Below are positions 9,236 through 20,959 of a stretch of 64,000 nucleotides of DNA, one piece after another (position 1 is the first letter of the stretch; every line of letters begins with the position of its first letter). The position numbers were made by a program, and so were the translations under genes. Origin of the DNA: Physella acuta (taxonomy: Eukaryota > Mollusca > Gastropoda > Physidae); NCBI RefSeq assembly GCF_028476545.1, contig NW_026731655.1, positions 248,001 through 312,000 of the forward strand. Reading direction: 5' to 3'. Below the pieces are notes generated by a model. The model was not told where the DNA came from and did not search any database. It saw nothing but the letters and a program-made list of their open reading frames with translations.

Positions 9236-10297
9236 GTGTTTAGTAATCATCATAAACCCGGCATTGCCCACCCAAACCACAACCAACCAAAACAACAAAA
9301 CGCAAACATAACGCTAACACAATTACAAATACAAACGAAAACCCAACCACAACCACAAACACCAATACAAACACAAAGAAAAAACAAACAAAAAAGCAAA
9401 CGAAAACAAAAACCTAACAACAAACCCAACCACAAACACCAATACCAACAAAAAAAAAAAAAAACGAAAAAGCAAACGAAAACAAACCAAATCCAAACGC
9501 AAAACCAACCAAAAACACAGATACAAACCCAAACAAAAAAACACAAACAAAAACGAAAAAAGAAAGAACGAAAACAAACCAAATCCAAACGCAAAACCAA
9601 CCAAAAACACAAATACAAACCCAAACAAAAAAAACACAAACAAAAACGAAAAAAGAAAGAACAAAAAACGAACCAAATCAAAACGCAACCACTAACGCAA
9701 ACCCACCTAAACACAAAGAAAACACTAACGCGAACATAAACGCCCGGGGCAGAATCGCCTGTTTTAGCTTAATAAACGACTATAGTACCCCAACTTATTC
9801 ATAGTTTTTGCACTCACTTAAACGAACGCGCCTGTTTCAATTTAATGAACAATTATAATACTCCAAGCTTATCCGTAAAATACCTACAACATTTGCACTT
9901 GATCAATCCCCGCTAATTATGTAATTATTTTTTTCCCAACACCAAAACAAAGTAATTAAAAAGTAAATGCTTTTCAACTAATGCAATGGTTTTATAAAGG
10001 GAAGTAATTGTGTTTTGCCTAATTTATCAAAGGGAAGTAAGCGCTATAGGACTAAATAAAGACATAATTAGAATTTTTGTAAAAGATGATATTTTTTTTA
10101 AACTTGTGTTAAATGAACATGCCGACAATTATTACTATAATTTGAAAAATGAAAATTATTTCCCAACACTTTTAATAGTAATTTTTTAACTCATAAATTT
10201 AGACAAATGCGCACGATAATTTTCTAACACTTAAATCCATGAATAACCAGCGACAAACAAACATATGCGTTACAGAACTGAGCTTTATATATTAGAT
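9236..10297. mobile_element. Unclassified element, inverted copy at the window end
   Basis: Its right part (about 9680-10297) is the reverse complement of 63346-64000 with modest divergence. Shared stretches include CGACTATAGTACCCCAACTT and TTATCAAAGGGAAGTAA. Both copies end at TATTAGATG/CATCTAATA, which defines one terminus at 10297. The other side is an A/C-rich minisatellite. There is no coding frame beyond low-complexity translation, and I know of no family with this layout. Confidence 0.6.
9290..9732. repeat. A/C-rich minisatellite, partly about 92-bp period
   Basis: The + strand is almost free of T and G. A unit beginning GAAAACAAACCAAATCCAAA starts at 9478 and again at 9570, with a third start near 9669, giving a period of about 92 bp. 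The long + frame (Lys/Gln/Thr/Asn) and the two long - frames (Phe/Leu/Cys/Val) are consequences of the missing T, not genes. Confidence 0.85.
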
Positions 10298-10989
10298 GCT
10301 ACGCCGCGGGTCGGTTGGTTTTTTAAGAAGCGTTAGTAAAAAACAATCGAAATGTGAATGCATTGGTGAATATGGATTTTAACCTCTGGTGCATGAATCG
10401 TCTTACTATCATAATAAATTGTGTATGCATAATAATACATATATGCTAAAACAGTTTGTAATTTTAAAACCAACGCACTTACCAGTACAGACGATCTTCA
10501 TTATCTAATTAGTACGGGGATTTGATGTATATTTTGTAAATAAACAAACTCGTTAGTTATAAATATAGCATACGAAAAAAACACTGTTTGTAAGATATTA
10601 ACATTAAATACATTGTATTGTTGACGAATAGCATCGATTCACCTTAGTTGTTTATTTGTATTAGTTGCTTCCCATTTGAAAATTTTCTGCAACCAGGGGA
10701 AACAACCAATATAATTTTTTTTTATTAAAAAAGTGAAAAGTAATACAGTAAATACATAAACAACTGTCTAATCTTCAAAACAGCTACAAGCATTTTTTTC
10801 ATTTCAGGGTCTGTTGTGTCTATTCTTGAAAATTCTTGGATTTTTAAAAAATTCTTTGACTCATAAAGGTGTACAAAAACTCTAGATCAAACACTTGCTG
10901 AAAAGCTTAAGTAGATAAACCTACATTTAAAACAATGTTCAAAGTTATGCACGTGAAAACTTAATTTTGACTCCCCTTAAAACAAGGGA
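10298..10989 (+). repeat. Array start module plus H1-H2 module
   Basis: A short GCCGCGGGTCGG remnant of the Helitron-like 3' end is followed by the AAACTCGTTAGTTATAAATA block. H1 is at 10664-10706 (GTTGCTTCCC with GGGGAAACAAC) and a worn H2 at about 10971-10989. No gene is present. Confidence 0.75.
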
Positions 10990-11237
10990 CAAGATATAAA
11001 TGAAAATTATCGCTTCTCTTCTTATGTGACATGTAGCAGCTCTCGAAGTTTGCAAACTATTATTTTAACATCATAATTTAATACCATGATTTATTTAAGC
11101 ATTGTTAAAAACGTTTCTATTACATGGTTCAAGGGCCAACCTTGTTTGCTTTTTAAGTAAATTATACTAGTACTCTCCTCTGTTCTCCATTTAATGAATA
11201 ATCCACTAGGTGTGTTGTAATGCAAGTAGCATTATAC

Positions 11238-11865
11238 CTTCTCGTATACAGAGTTAGAGAAAGTATTGTAATTGTGCACACACATTTAATAAAATATTGA
11301 CAATTTGTACCAATTTACACCTCCCTACTTTTAACGTTTACGGAATATAAAGGATGTATTACAATCTTTGCAACAAAAAAGCTGAATCGACATTTGGACA
11401 AACTTCAAATTTTTACAACCACCAGGAGCACAAAATAACGTAGTTTTGTAATCCTGTCCGTTTCAGTTAGCTTAACAAAAATTCATATAATATAAGTATT
11501 ATATCAAATGTGTAGTTTTCTCTAAACTTTGGAACGATGTTCATTAAGCTTAACAGGTGCTTACTTTACGTCCGTTACATCAAAAGCCTGTATCTTGCGT
11601 ACCTTTTCAGTTTGGTTGACAAAATTATACTTTTGTATTTCGGATTTCTTAAAAAACTTTCATAATTTTACACTTTTATTATCACGTTTGATAATTTATC
11701 TCATACTCGCACAAAGCATAAAAAAACAAGGGTTTTGTCACTAACGTCTATATATCTGTAGCCCGATTGCGCTTGAATACCATACGAACCCTTATTGTTA
11801 TTCATGGATATACGAGAAAGTTTAAAGGAGATCACTCCCGTTTTATTTTGTTTTGACCCAGAAAC
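11238..11865 (+). repeat. TCTCGTATA element within array unit
   Basis: It begins TTCTCGTATACAGAGTTAGA and ends ATATACGAGAAAGTTTAAAG-GAGATCACTCCCG. Sequence-specific marks are AATCCTGTCCGTTTCAGTTA and ATCTTGCGTACCTTTTCAGT. Sister copies lie at 19.93, 23.09, 42.10 and 48.00 kb in the same position before block F, so it is an integral part of the unit rather than an independent recent insertion. Confidence 0.7.
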
Positions 11866-11877
11866 TGCTAGACCAGC

Positions 11878-11985
11878 ATGGCCGACACGGCTAAGTTTAG
11901 CTTTAATTAAAAAATGTCAAGCTCTAATGGTCAATTTAATATAGACATCATTAGTAACAGAACAGTTGAAGTAAACTGTAACAGT
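11878..11985 (+). pseudogene. Block F copy, truncated
   Basis: It starts at an ATG in CCAGCATGGCC and keeps the trace MADTAKFSFN followed by the GQFNIDIISNRTVEV wording. It then switches to unrelated sequence near 11976. See 42690 for the best short copy. Confidence 0.5.
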
Positions 11986-12380
11986 GTTTCTGCCAGACTT
12001 TTTTCCTCGGGGAGGAACTTGATATTTTCAGGGTAGGAGGTCCACGTTTGGTCAAGCCAATGATATGATTGGCCGCTATGCCAAATGACCAACGATCAGA
12101 ATGCTGAAATAACATATACAAAGTGAGTGTGATGGGGTGGGGGTATAAGAATGCGGGTAACCGATGGTTGTCGTAAGCAAGGTAAGATGGTAGCATAACA
12201 CTTTTACCGTCACACATGACTAAGTAAAACACAATATATTAAAATTAATTGCTTATATTAGCTTTTGTCGCCCTCAGAACGACTGGGAACACAAAAAAAA
12301 AACATCAAAGAATTCTAAACATTGAAGTGAAACATATCACCAAATTACAACCATACACAAGGAATTCGTAGATGTACGTG
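11986..12380. repeat. C/G-tract block relative, inverse CCAAT pair
   Basis: It contains GGTCAAGCCAATGATATGAT and GGGTGGGGGTATAAGAATGC, matching 21.12-21.40 kb and, more distantly, 3.87 and 54.76 kb. The minus frame over 11951-12232 recurs in those copies, but I see no domain and consider it a repeat artefact. Confidence 0.6.
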
Positions 12381-13063
12381 TATACACTCATTGAGCTGTT
12401 AGAGAACGCTCTGTTAGAACTGTGAGCTGGCCACAGACCGAAACGTTTTAAAATCTACGAATGAAAACTCCAACATAAGTATCGTGAAACACTCTGTGGC
12501 ATAGACGCCACACCTCATCCACATCATTATCTGCAAACAAGAAGATTATGTGGCTATCTTGTTACTGTAAGATAGAGGAATAATGTGACCTAACTGCTAC
12601 ACACATATATGACATGTGTAGAATTTTCCATTTTATATTTCATGGCGGCATAAAATTAGTTGACGGGAAATACATAGCGGCACATCCCTGAACGGAATAG
12701 AAACACAATAATATTTCGTTATGTTAGTTGTTTCCCTTATTTAAATTTAATTTTAACCAAGAGAAGAAACAAACAACCTGAAAGTTTTAATTTAGATCAA
12801 AAGTAATAATACAATATAAACTTAAACAATTGTTTTATTTATTATATACAAAGAAGCTATTATTATTTTTTAATCTAATATTTTGTCCACCTTTTATACT
12901 TTTTGGATTTCTGAGTAATTAATTTACTCTAAAATATGTATAAAAGCATTAGCTCAATGACCGGCTTCATTTTTCCAGATGGGAAACCACCGCTTTATTG
13001 CTGGTGTTATTTGTATTGTCAATATAGATCTAGAACTTTTGGATTCCCTTGAAAATCGAGGGA
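12381..13063 (+). repeat. Block G followed by H1-H2 module
   Basis: Block G runs from TTGAGCTGTTAGAGAACGCT to GAACGGAATAG. H1 follows at 12727 (GTTGTTTCCC, right arm weak) and H2 at 13045-13063 (TCCCTTGAAAATCGAGGGA, one arm base changed). Confidence 0.75.
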
Positions 13064-13085
13064 CAAGAAGAGTATGTGTTTATAA

Positions 13086-14045
13086 CAGGTGTCGGCAACC
13101 TGCGGCTCGCGAGCTTCATACGGCTCCTTTGATGTCAGGATGCGGGTCTCCAGTTCCATGCGAAAATATTGATTACATTAATTTATTTTCAAAAACTCAT
13201 TAAAAAGAATTATACTATAAAGCAATGCAACTTAAACTTTAAATAGGATAAAAAGAACTCATCAGAGAACAGTGAGAATAGGTGGAGTAGAAAGTATACG
13301 GACAACTGACAGCTACTTAGGCACCAGACCCAGCCCCACAGCCGTGACAACAACTCCTTTCTTGTCACTGCCCGAGTTCCGACTTTTTATAACATCATTA
13401 AATGGTGAATGTCATTTTATTCTGAATGCATTCCCCTACCTGTCCGTATGCATTAATTTGACCTGAGTGACGTAAAATTTTAGTTATTAGTTTCCTACGG
13501 TTGAGCCTGGTACTGGATTCTTCGTACGCGTAGGATGAAAGATAAGCCTTGTGAGAACCGGGGGACAGAAGCGACCGATACAGTAATCACACCGATACAG
13601 TTAGTCGGAGTTGGCGGAGCCGGGGTCTGCCTGACTGTGAGAGACACCCCCTGTGCCGGTGGTGTCCGTAAAGAAAGAAAAAAATAAAGTTATTGGCTTG
13701 TAAAGAAGATTGGGATAGTCCTATAGTTATATTAATTGATTACTAATTTTATCATAGCAGAGCTAGCTAAAACACTTTTGTGCGAAACTTTTATGTTTTT
13801 ATATGGAACGATATGAGGTCATATTTAACGCTATTTATTTCAATAAAAAATGAAATCTATGTACCTAATCCGTAATAATGATCATAATATTGAAATAAAA
13901 ATGTAAGCAGCTCTTTAAAAACTGGGACATTTTGTAAATTGTAACGTTTTTAACAACACGGCCAGCTCCGACTAACAGGCTTGGATATCGGTTTGATTAC
14001 CGTGTATAGTTGGCTTCTGTCCTTCGGTTCTCACAGGGCATGGCG
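13086..14045. mobile_element. hAT-A long derivative, rearranged
   Basis: The left end (CAGGTGTCGGCAACC, then GCGGCTCGCGAG) begins at 13086. The interior GGTGGAGTAGAAAGTATACG and TAAGCCTTGTGAGAACCG is shared with 25.36, 30.36-30.70 and 45.84-46.26 kb. At 13960-14040 the segment CTCCGACTAACAGGCTTGG returns in inverted orientation relative to 13560-13620, so the copy contains an internal inverted repeat. The standard right end is lost. Confidence 0.65.
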
Positions 14046-14640
14046 ACTATCCAGATTAAACAAACAATGAAAACGACAAGGATGAAGAAGTGGGTGTCCC
14101 AATAACAACCGGTTTAGAGAAACTGTGAAATATATGACAATTTGGGGAAAGTTTTGGATAGAAACGAACAAAAATAGTAAAGCACAAAAATGCAAGATAA
14201 GGTGTTGTAACTAGCCGGAACTCCACTGTGAGTTGAAAAGAAAGAAGAAAAGGGGCGGCTATCTAAAGAATAGCTCGTGCAAATAGGATTTTTTAAAACT
14301 GCGTTTAATTAAACTCAAAGAAAAAGAATGTAAATATTAAACGATAGGTTTATTTCTTCAATAATCATATTTATGTACATCTTATACATTGCTTTGAAAA
14401 AATCAAGGAACAAAAATTAATTTATTATAAAGAATATTGGAGCTCAAACAAATGTTTCTTTTTGATTTCTCACTTTTGAAGTTACCACCTACATATTTTA
14501 ATATTTAAGAAGCTTTAGTAAATAACTCGCAGTGTGAATAACTTAGTGAATATGGATTTTCATAATTTGTGCATTGATTTTCATACTATCAAAAAAAGAT
14601 GGTGCACACGAAATACTACATTTATTTAATATCAGCGCAA
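14046..14640. other. Spacer, no gene seen
   Basis: This is AT-rich sequence without a convincing frame. The last 100 bases (GCATTGATTTTCATACTATC) are the leader of the array start module. Confidence 0.5.
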
Positions 14641-15146
14641 TTATCAGTACAAAAGATCATCGAGTTTCATTCTTTAATTGGCACGTATGTTTCATGCATA
14701 TTTGTAAATAAACAAGCTCGCTAGTTATAGATATAAGTTGCACAATAAACCATTGTTTATTAAATAATAACACTGAGTTTTTTGAAAAATATAATAGATT
14801 TGCAATATTAGTTTGTGTTAGTTGCTTCCCATTTGTACCTTTATTGTTACCAGGGGAAGCAACTAACAAACTAAATTTTTGCCAAAAGAAAAAAAAAATA
14901 ATACTAAACAATCTGAATTGATTACTGTATTTGTTATATTTAACACAGGTATTAATAAATATAAATTGATTTTTTGTCACCTGATAAATTATATTTTATT
15001 TTAGAAAATTTAACCTGCTCTAAAATGTATCTAAAACCGTTAGCTTAATGACCTGCTAAATATTTAAAGTGATAAAACGGACACCTTAACATCGTTTCAG
15101 CTTAACCCTCAGTGTAATATTTTGGATCCTTTGCAATCAAGCGACC
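14641..15146 (+). repeat. Array start module plus H1-H2 module
   Basis: AAACAAGCTCGCTAGTTATA is followed by an H1 with C-G pairing (14821-14863: GTTGCTTCCC with GGGGAAGCAAC). A worn H2 lies at about 15128-15145 (TCCTTTGCAATCAAGCGA). The minus frame over 14657-14980 has no recognised content. Confidence 0.75.
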
Positions 15147-15292
15147 ATCTAAAAATACTTATAACGACACGGTCTACTGACTATGACACACAATCCCTAC
15201 CCTTCGCCCTTCCCTTTAATTTCATCAAGAACCACTCCCTTTGCTCGGCTTCGAGATTATCGTAAGTTTAATGGTGTCGTGACGGATCATCC

Positions 15293-15314
15293 TACCTAGG
15301 ATTACTCCTAGGTA
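15293..15314 (+). repeat. Stem-loop H3
   Basis: Arms TACCTAGGA and TCCTAGGTA flank a 4-base loop (TTAC). Paralogous hairpins lie at 31141, 35458, 39757 (worn), 47029 and 47128. It sits about 100 bases upstream of block F. Confidence 0.75.
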
Positions 15315-15404
15315 GGCATCGTCTAGCTGAAAAATCGAAAGTAGTTCCAAGCAACATTTCCTAGGATCAAATCTACCATCAAAGACAAAGACTACAGTAG
15401 ACCA

Positions 15405-16310
15405 GCAAGGCCGACACGGTCAAGTTGAGGTTAATTGCAAAAAAACTCAAGCTAATAAGATCAATTCAATTCAAACAACAGTAAAAATAGAAAAGTTGTA
15501 CGCGGTAGAGGTTTGACAGCAGTGGGAAACATATAATTTAAAACGCAATTAAGTAAATCGATCAATGATAGAGACGGAGATCGACAACATATTGCATTTA
15601 GGGGACTCTATCTTTAACGTTTATTAAATCAAAGAAATATATGAATAATAATAGATGATTTAGTCTACGCATGAAATATTGAGAATTTTAAAAAAATGCT
15701 GTTTGCTAAATAATGAAACATATCAACAGAAAGAACTTTTTTAAAATGAAATCTTAGAATTCACTTTCACATACAAAGAGAAAGAGCTGTTAGAGGAATC
15801 TCTATCAGAACATTGTGAGCTCGATCAAAAATCTTTTTTTTTTCAAAATGAGGAAACTCATCTCTATCTTGAAACTTCAACATCCGGTGGCTTAGAACCT
15901 ATTCTTTTAAATTTTAACAGTTCAAAAAAACGGTTAACACTTTTACATTTCAAGACATATCATTATCCGCTCGCTTAAATGCTACACTTCTTACAGTTCG
16001 AAAACGACGGTTTAAAAAAAAACTTAACACCCGGTGACCAAAATGCTACACTTCATTCATATCTCTAGCAACTAATAAGAATATAGTGTGGCTATTTTGC
16101 AACTGTAGGTTAGAGGAATAATGTGCCCTTACTGCTAGACCGACATACACATCCCTAACATGTGTAGAATTCTCTATGTTAGATTTCACGACGGCATACA
16201 ATTAGTACACACATATCTAGACGGTGAATGACAGACACAGACTGTTGGGGCTCATTTTTATTCATTTAAAAAAAAAAAAAAAGATAAAAAGCACCGTTTA
16301 GTCATGTATT
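15405..16310 (+). pseudogene. Blocks F and G', paralogue of 35.57-36.49 kb
   Basis: The F trace starts near 15408 (AAGGCCGACACGGTCAAG). G' near 15750-16010 reads FTFTYKEKELLEESLSE and THLYLETSTSGGLEPILLNF before leaving phase. The duplicate at 35.9-36.2 kb stays open longer. The 3' portion (TAGAGGAATAATGTGCCCTT to GGGGCTCATTTTTATTCA) is also shared. The host protein is unknown. Confidence 0.45.
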
Positions 16311-17212
16311 TCTTCACGCTTCAACAGTGCTAGGGGATCTGTGGAGTAATGCTAGAGGAGGTGCGGATTAGAGCATAAGGAAGTCCGGACTAGTAGAGGT
16401 GCGGACTCGTGTAGGTACGTATTAGTGCTAGGGGAGTTGCGGATTAGTGTTAGTATGGGTATGGACTAATGGAGGTACGGACTAGTGCTAAAGGAGGAGT
16501 AGACTAATTCTAGGGGAGGTGTAGACTAGTGCTAGGGGAGGTGTAGACTAGTGCTAGGGGAGGTGTAGACTAGTGCTAGGGGAGGAGTAGACTATTGCTA
16601 GGGGAGGAGTAGACTAGTGCTAGGGGAGGTGTAGACTAGTGCTAGGGGAGGTGTAGACTAGTGCTAGGGGAGGTGTAGACTAGTGCTAGGGGAGGTGTAG
16701 ACTAGTGCTAGGGGAGGTGTAGACTAGTGCTAGGGGAGGAGTAGACTATTGCTAGGGGAGGAGTAGACTAGTGCTAGGGGAGGTGTAGACTAGTGTTAGG
16801 GGAGATGTAGACTAGTGCTAGGGGAGGTGTAGACTAGTGTTAGGGGAGATGTAGACTAGTGCTAGGGGAGGTGTAGACTAGTGTTAGGGGAGGTGTAGAC
16901 TAGTGCTAGGGGAGGTGTAGACTAGTGCTAGGGGAGGAGTAGACTAGTGCTAGGGGAGGAGTAGACTAGTGCTAGGGGAGGTGTAGACTAGTGCTGGGGG
17001 AGGTGTAGACTAGTGCTAGGGGAGGTGTAGACTAGTGCTAGGGGAGGTGTAGACTAGTGCTAGGAGATGAGTAGACTAGTGCTAGGGGAGGAGTAGACTA
17101 GTGCTAGGGGAGGTGTAAACTAGTGCTAGGGGAGGAGTAGACTATTGCTAGGGGAGGAGTAGACTAGTGCTAGGGGAGGTGTAGACTAGTGCTAGGGGAG
17201 ATGTAGACTAGA
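16311..17212 (+). repeat. 22-bp minisatellite, about 33 regular units plus diverged leader
   Basis: Regular units from about 16487 to 17212 begin AGTGCTAGGGGAGGTGTAG and finish ACT. Two main variants alternate in runs: ..GGAGGTGTAG.. and ..GGAGGAGTAG... Rarer forms are AGATGTAG and TGTTAGGG. The leader at 16311-16486 contains irregular units. A worn remnant of the leader occurs at 37868-37990, so the array arose in one of two duplicated units. The + strand is G-rich. Confidence 0.97.
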
Positions 17213-17540
17213 ATTGCATAAGCGTGAAAACGTACGATAGGATCATATCGCTTATCTCCGCTGGCTCAATGTACAATGTTAGCGATGTAATGACTTTTGA
17301 TCCGTCAGATGATTTGTATGTACTTAATGATTCGGATTCGTAGTTGGTTAAAAGTTTACATCTTTTGTCGACAATCCTTAGACAGAAAAGGGCATGCGTT
17401 CTTGTTTGTGCTGAATATTTGTTCCGGTATGAAGATCGGAAAGCAAATTACTTTTTTTTTTGTTTTCAATATATTAAGAAAAAACTCGCATAGTAAATAT
17501 GGATTTTCATCACTTGTGATTGCATCGTCATACTATTAAA
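17213..17540 (+). other. Spacer shared with 37.99-38.17 kb
   Basis: GCGTGAAAACGTACGATAGG and TTATCTCCGCTGGCTCAATG recur at 37.99-38.06 kb. No gene is seen; the frame over 17297-17539 has no recognisable content. Confidence 0.55.
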
Positions 17541-18115
17541 CGGTGTACACGTAATTTTTCATTTAAGCACACAATTGGATTGTTATTTTAAAAAAAAAAC
17601 CCACTTACCAAAAGACCTTTGAGTTTCATTCTCTAATTGGCGCGTTGTTTTCATGCATATTTAAATAAATAAATTCGTTAATTATAAATAAAATGTGTGA
17701 AATAAAACACTGTTTAATTAACAATACGTTTAATATATCGCATTGTTTTAAAATATATTTGATTTGCATTAGTTATTCATTTCTATTAGTTGCTTTCCAT
17801 TTTAAAATTGAATCGCTATCAAGGGAAGCAACCAATACCTTATGATTTTGATAAAGCAAAAAATAATAGAAAAATGTAAACATAAAAGATTGTTTTAATT
17901 ACTATGCTCCACAGATGTAATAATATTTTTTAGTGTATATTGTGTTTAATATCGAAAATTCTTGGGTTTTATAACACTTTTTTAAACTCTAAATGGTTTT
18001 GAAAAGCTATAGCTGAAAGACTTGCTGATTTCTTTAAGGCATAAAACCTCCACTTGATCAATTGTAGCGTAATGAAACAATTTTTTCTTAATTTTTGGTC
18101 CCTTGAATTGTAGTA
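17541..18115 (+). repeat. Array start module plus H1-H2 module
   Basis: H1 is at 17789-17832, with a C-G pair between GTTGCTTTCC and GGGAAGCAAC. H2 is nearly lost (TGGTCCCTTGAATTGTAG at about 18100). Confidence 0.7.
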
Positions 18116-19920
18116 CTTAGGACAATATTTGAAAAATAAATTAAAAAATAAAAATAAAATATAAACTATATAGATCTACACTATTTCAGTATTTGACAGA
18201 AATGACGATGATTAGTCACTTTTTTGAGGTTCAACGTTTTCATTAAAGGATGAGAGGTGGGAACTAAAGCAAAGTGTTATTTTCTGACCAATAAAAACTA
18301 TTGGCTCTTTAAAATTTAAGAGGTAAATAATACTTTAAAATAACATTACAGTGGTGCATTGTTTATAATGTTATTAAAAAGCATTTAATGTATTTCACTA
18401 GAACAACGCTATGATTCAAATTGTTTAAATGATGGGATAGGTAAATGTGAAACCAACTGATTATCATAACCTTTTTATCTGATAAATTAAATAAACCTGC
18501 CTGAGGCTTCTATTAGATAAATCATTTGAATTTTTCTTGCATTTTAACTTCTTGTTTGTTCCTTTTCTGAAAGTTGGCATTTTTAACTTTTATTCTAATA
18601 TGTTCATTACTCCTATTTTGTTCCTGTAAAAATTGTTTGATCTTTGCACTGATGTTAATGTAAAGAACTAAACACAAACTATTTATTGAGACTATGAATC
18701 ATACCAGGATTGTTGCAATGGAAATGGATTTTATTAAGTATGCTATTTAACCATAAAAAATGAAATCAATGGACAAGTTTAAACTATAAATAATCAGTTC
18801 CTTTATTACGTTGACATGCAGCTGCACTCGAAGTATGCAAACAAAGAATGTAATAAAAAAAAATTTGGACCATTATTTGTTTTAGCCTTGTTTAAAACGT
18901 TTCTAATGCATTGTTCAACGGCCAACCTCGTTTGCCTCTTATGTAAAGCTATTCTGGGCAAGGAAATGTATTGATAACATCAAGAAGCAAATCACAGTCG
19001 ACAATAATTCTGCATGGCTGTGGTTTACAATTAGCGCTACAAGTATTAGATGTAACAGTGCTTTCTTATGTCTGTAAAAACTGTGTCTTACATTGCCGCA
19101 GTTTCTTAGTAAATGTGCATATTACATCTGCACCAGTGCTTGTCTGAATAGTGCTAGATTGAGTTGAGGTAGCTGCAATCAGTTGCATTCGGACGTGCCC
19201 TTGCTTTAGTAAATTAGTTAGATGTGTACATCTATTTTTAGCGAGTGCTTCGTTCTACCAATTATCGAAAGAGAAATCAATTAAATCGTCTCACTGCTTA
19301 TGATAATTCACACAAACTAATCTAAACTGTTAATAGTATATTTGATTGAAATAATTATATACTAAAATAATATAAGTATTTCACAGAAGCTTACAGAAAC
19401 AAAACTAGATCAAAATTAGCAACCCGCTGAAACTAAGGGAATGTTTACTTCCGAAGCGAAACGACCAATCGAAAACTAGCTTCCGCCGTTTATTGCCAAT
19501 GAAAAAATTGAGATCGAAAATTTTGCACACCACGGGAAGAACCCGACTAAGTAAAATAAACAACTTTCTGACTTAGAAAAATAATCACATTAAAATAGGT
19601 ATTTTAATTGGTCCTTTAATTTTAGAACAAATAAAGAAAGGAGGTCACGGCCTTTCAATTGATATGAAACACAATAGGCTTCCGCGAAGCCTAATAGTAC
19701 TTTTCTAGTTCGAAAAATAGCTATTTTTACACACACAAGTAAACAAATGACCATGTACACACTACTTTGAACCCGGTTTTTCATAAATAAATAATGTTTT
19801 TAGGGTCATAACAATGTCATTTTTAGATTCAACGATGGTTATTCTGTATAGATCAGGTAAAAGTTGGAAATCGATGATTTAGTGGATTTATGACGAAATG
19901 TACACCCGCTCATGCCCATA
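18116..19920. other. AT-rich spacer with one array D block
   Basis: The array phrase GTTCAACGGCCAACCTCGTT lies near 18917-18936. The remainder looks low-copy within the window and contains no long frame with recognisable content. Confidence 0.5.
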
Positions 19921-19924
19921 ATTT

Positions 19925-20425
19925 AATTTAATTTTGACATATTGTGCCGCATTACACCTCTCTACTTTAACGTATACGGATTACAAAAGATGTATTAGAA
20001 TCATCCAAAAAAAATAAATAAATAAATAAATAAAAAATCGAGATTTGGACAAATTTGGACTTTTTACAACCATCCGGAGCCAGTTAAACGTAGTTTTGTA
20101 ATCCTGTCCGTTTCAGTTAGCTTGAAAAAAAAATGAATATATAAATATTATAACAAATATGACGTTTTCCCAATAACTTTGGAACGATTTCAAGTAGGCG
20201 GTACAGATGCTTACTTTAATTCCGGTTTATCAAAAGCTTGTATCTTGCGTACCGTTTAAGTTTGGTTTAAGAAATTATACTTTTGTATTTTGAATTTCTT
20301 AAAAAAACCTTCATAATTTGATAATCCGGGGGGAGGGCGGACACTGATAAAAGTATATATTTTCTGTATAAATTCGATTCACCCCCCCCCCCCCCCCCCC
20401 CACCCCGAAGAGATACCTGGTAGAA
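19925..20425 (+). repeat. TCTCGTATA element, truncated, joined to a C-tract segment
   Basis: Shared phrases are AATCCTGTCCGTTTCAGTTA and TATCTTGCGTACCGTTTAAG. An (AAAT)n run sits near 20010-20038. From about 20326 it changes to a polypyrimidine segment with about 20 C in a row (20382-20401), an inverted relative of 3.6 and 54.5 kb. Confidence 0.65.
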
Positions 20426-20559
20426 ACTCTTATTAGACTTGTCCCAAACGAGCAAAGTACCTATAAAGCCGATAAAGTGATGATGTCAACGGTAAAAAGT
20501 TAAGAGCCATCATATCAAAAGAGTCAAAATATTTATACCGAAATACTGATACACATTAG

Positions 20560-20905
20560 TCAAATAATGGAATTTAACCAGTAGGCGGGATCGAGCTACT
20601 TCTCTACCGGGAATATTGTAAAGTAAAATAGTAATCAGTAAGTATCTGATTCAACTGTCACGTGAACTAAGTCACGGACAGAGCAAAGTATTATAATGTT
20701 GTAGTAGCTAGTAACGGCAAGCAGTAACAAAGCTATTAGCCAAGTGTGATGACCTTTTGTCTTGCAAGGGTTTACAGCCGGCAAGTAAAACTAATAATCA
20801 GGTCCGATGACTCGGGTCAACCCAATGTCCGCAGTTTACGGCCTGTATTAAAATTGTATGTTGCTCAATAAACACAAAGTTAACTGCAAGCGTAAACTAC
20901 ATGTG
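20560..20905 (+). repeat. Unclassified repeat S, fullest copy
   Basis: It is marked by AAGTATCTGATTCAACTGTC, CACGTGAACTAAGTCACGGA and CTAGTAACGGCAAGCAGTAA. Partial copies lie at 43390-43556, 48905-49015 and 50180-50470. It ends near CTCAATAAACACAAAGTTAA. No coding frame is present. Confidence 0.65.
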
Positions 20906-20959
20906 TGTTTATTACTTATCACCAATACTTGGTAACATCGATAAATATTGTATGACTTA

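Noticed and set aside
9290-9732. Telomere-like repeat
   Set aside because: The strand is A/C-rich but does not contain TTAGGG/CCCTAA units; the period is about 92 bp.
9236-9739. Long overlapping frames on both strands (Lys/Gln-rich on +, Phe/Leu/Cys-rich on -)
   Set aside because: The + strand is nearly pure A and C, so stops cannot occur. The frames follow the minisatellite, not a gene.
16311-17212. CRISPR-like regular direct repeats
   Set aside because: The units are contiguous 22-bp copies without unique spacers, in eukaryotic DNA. It is a minisatellite.
20480-20905. Repeat S as a possible solo LTR
   Set aside because: It has an AATAAA near its end, but copies do not share defined TG...CA ends, flanking duplications are not visible and no internal region is found.
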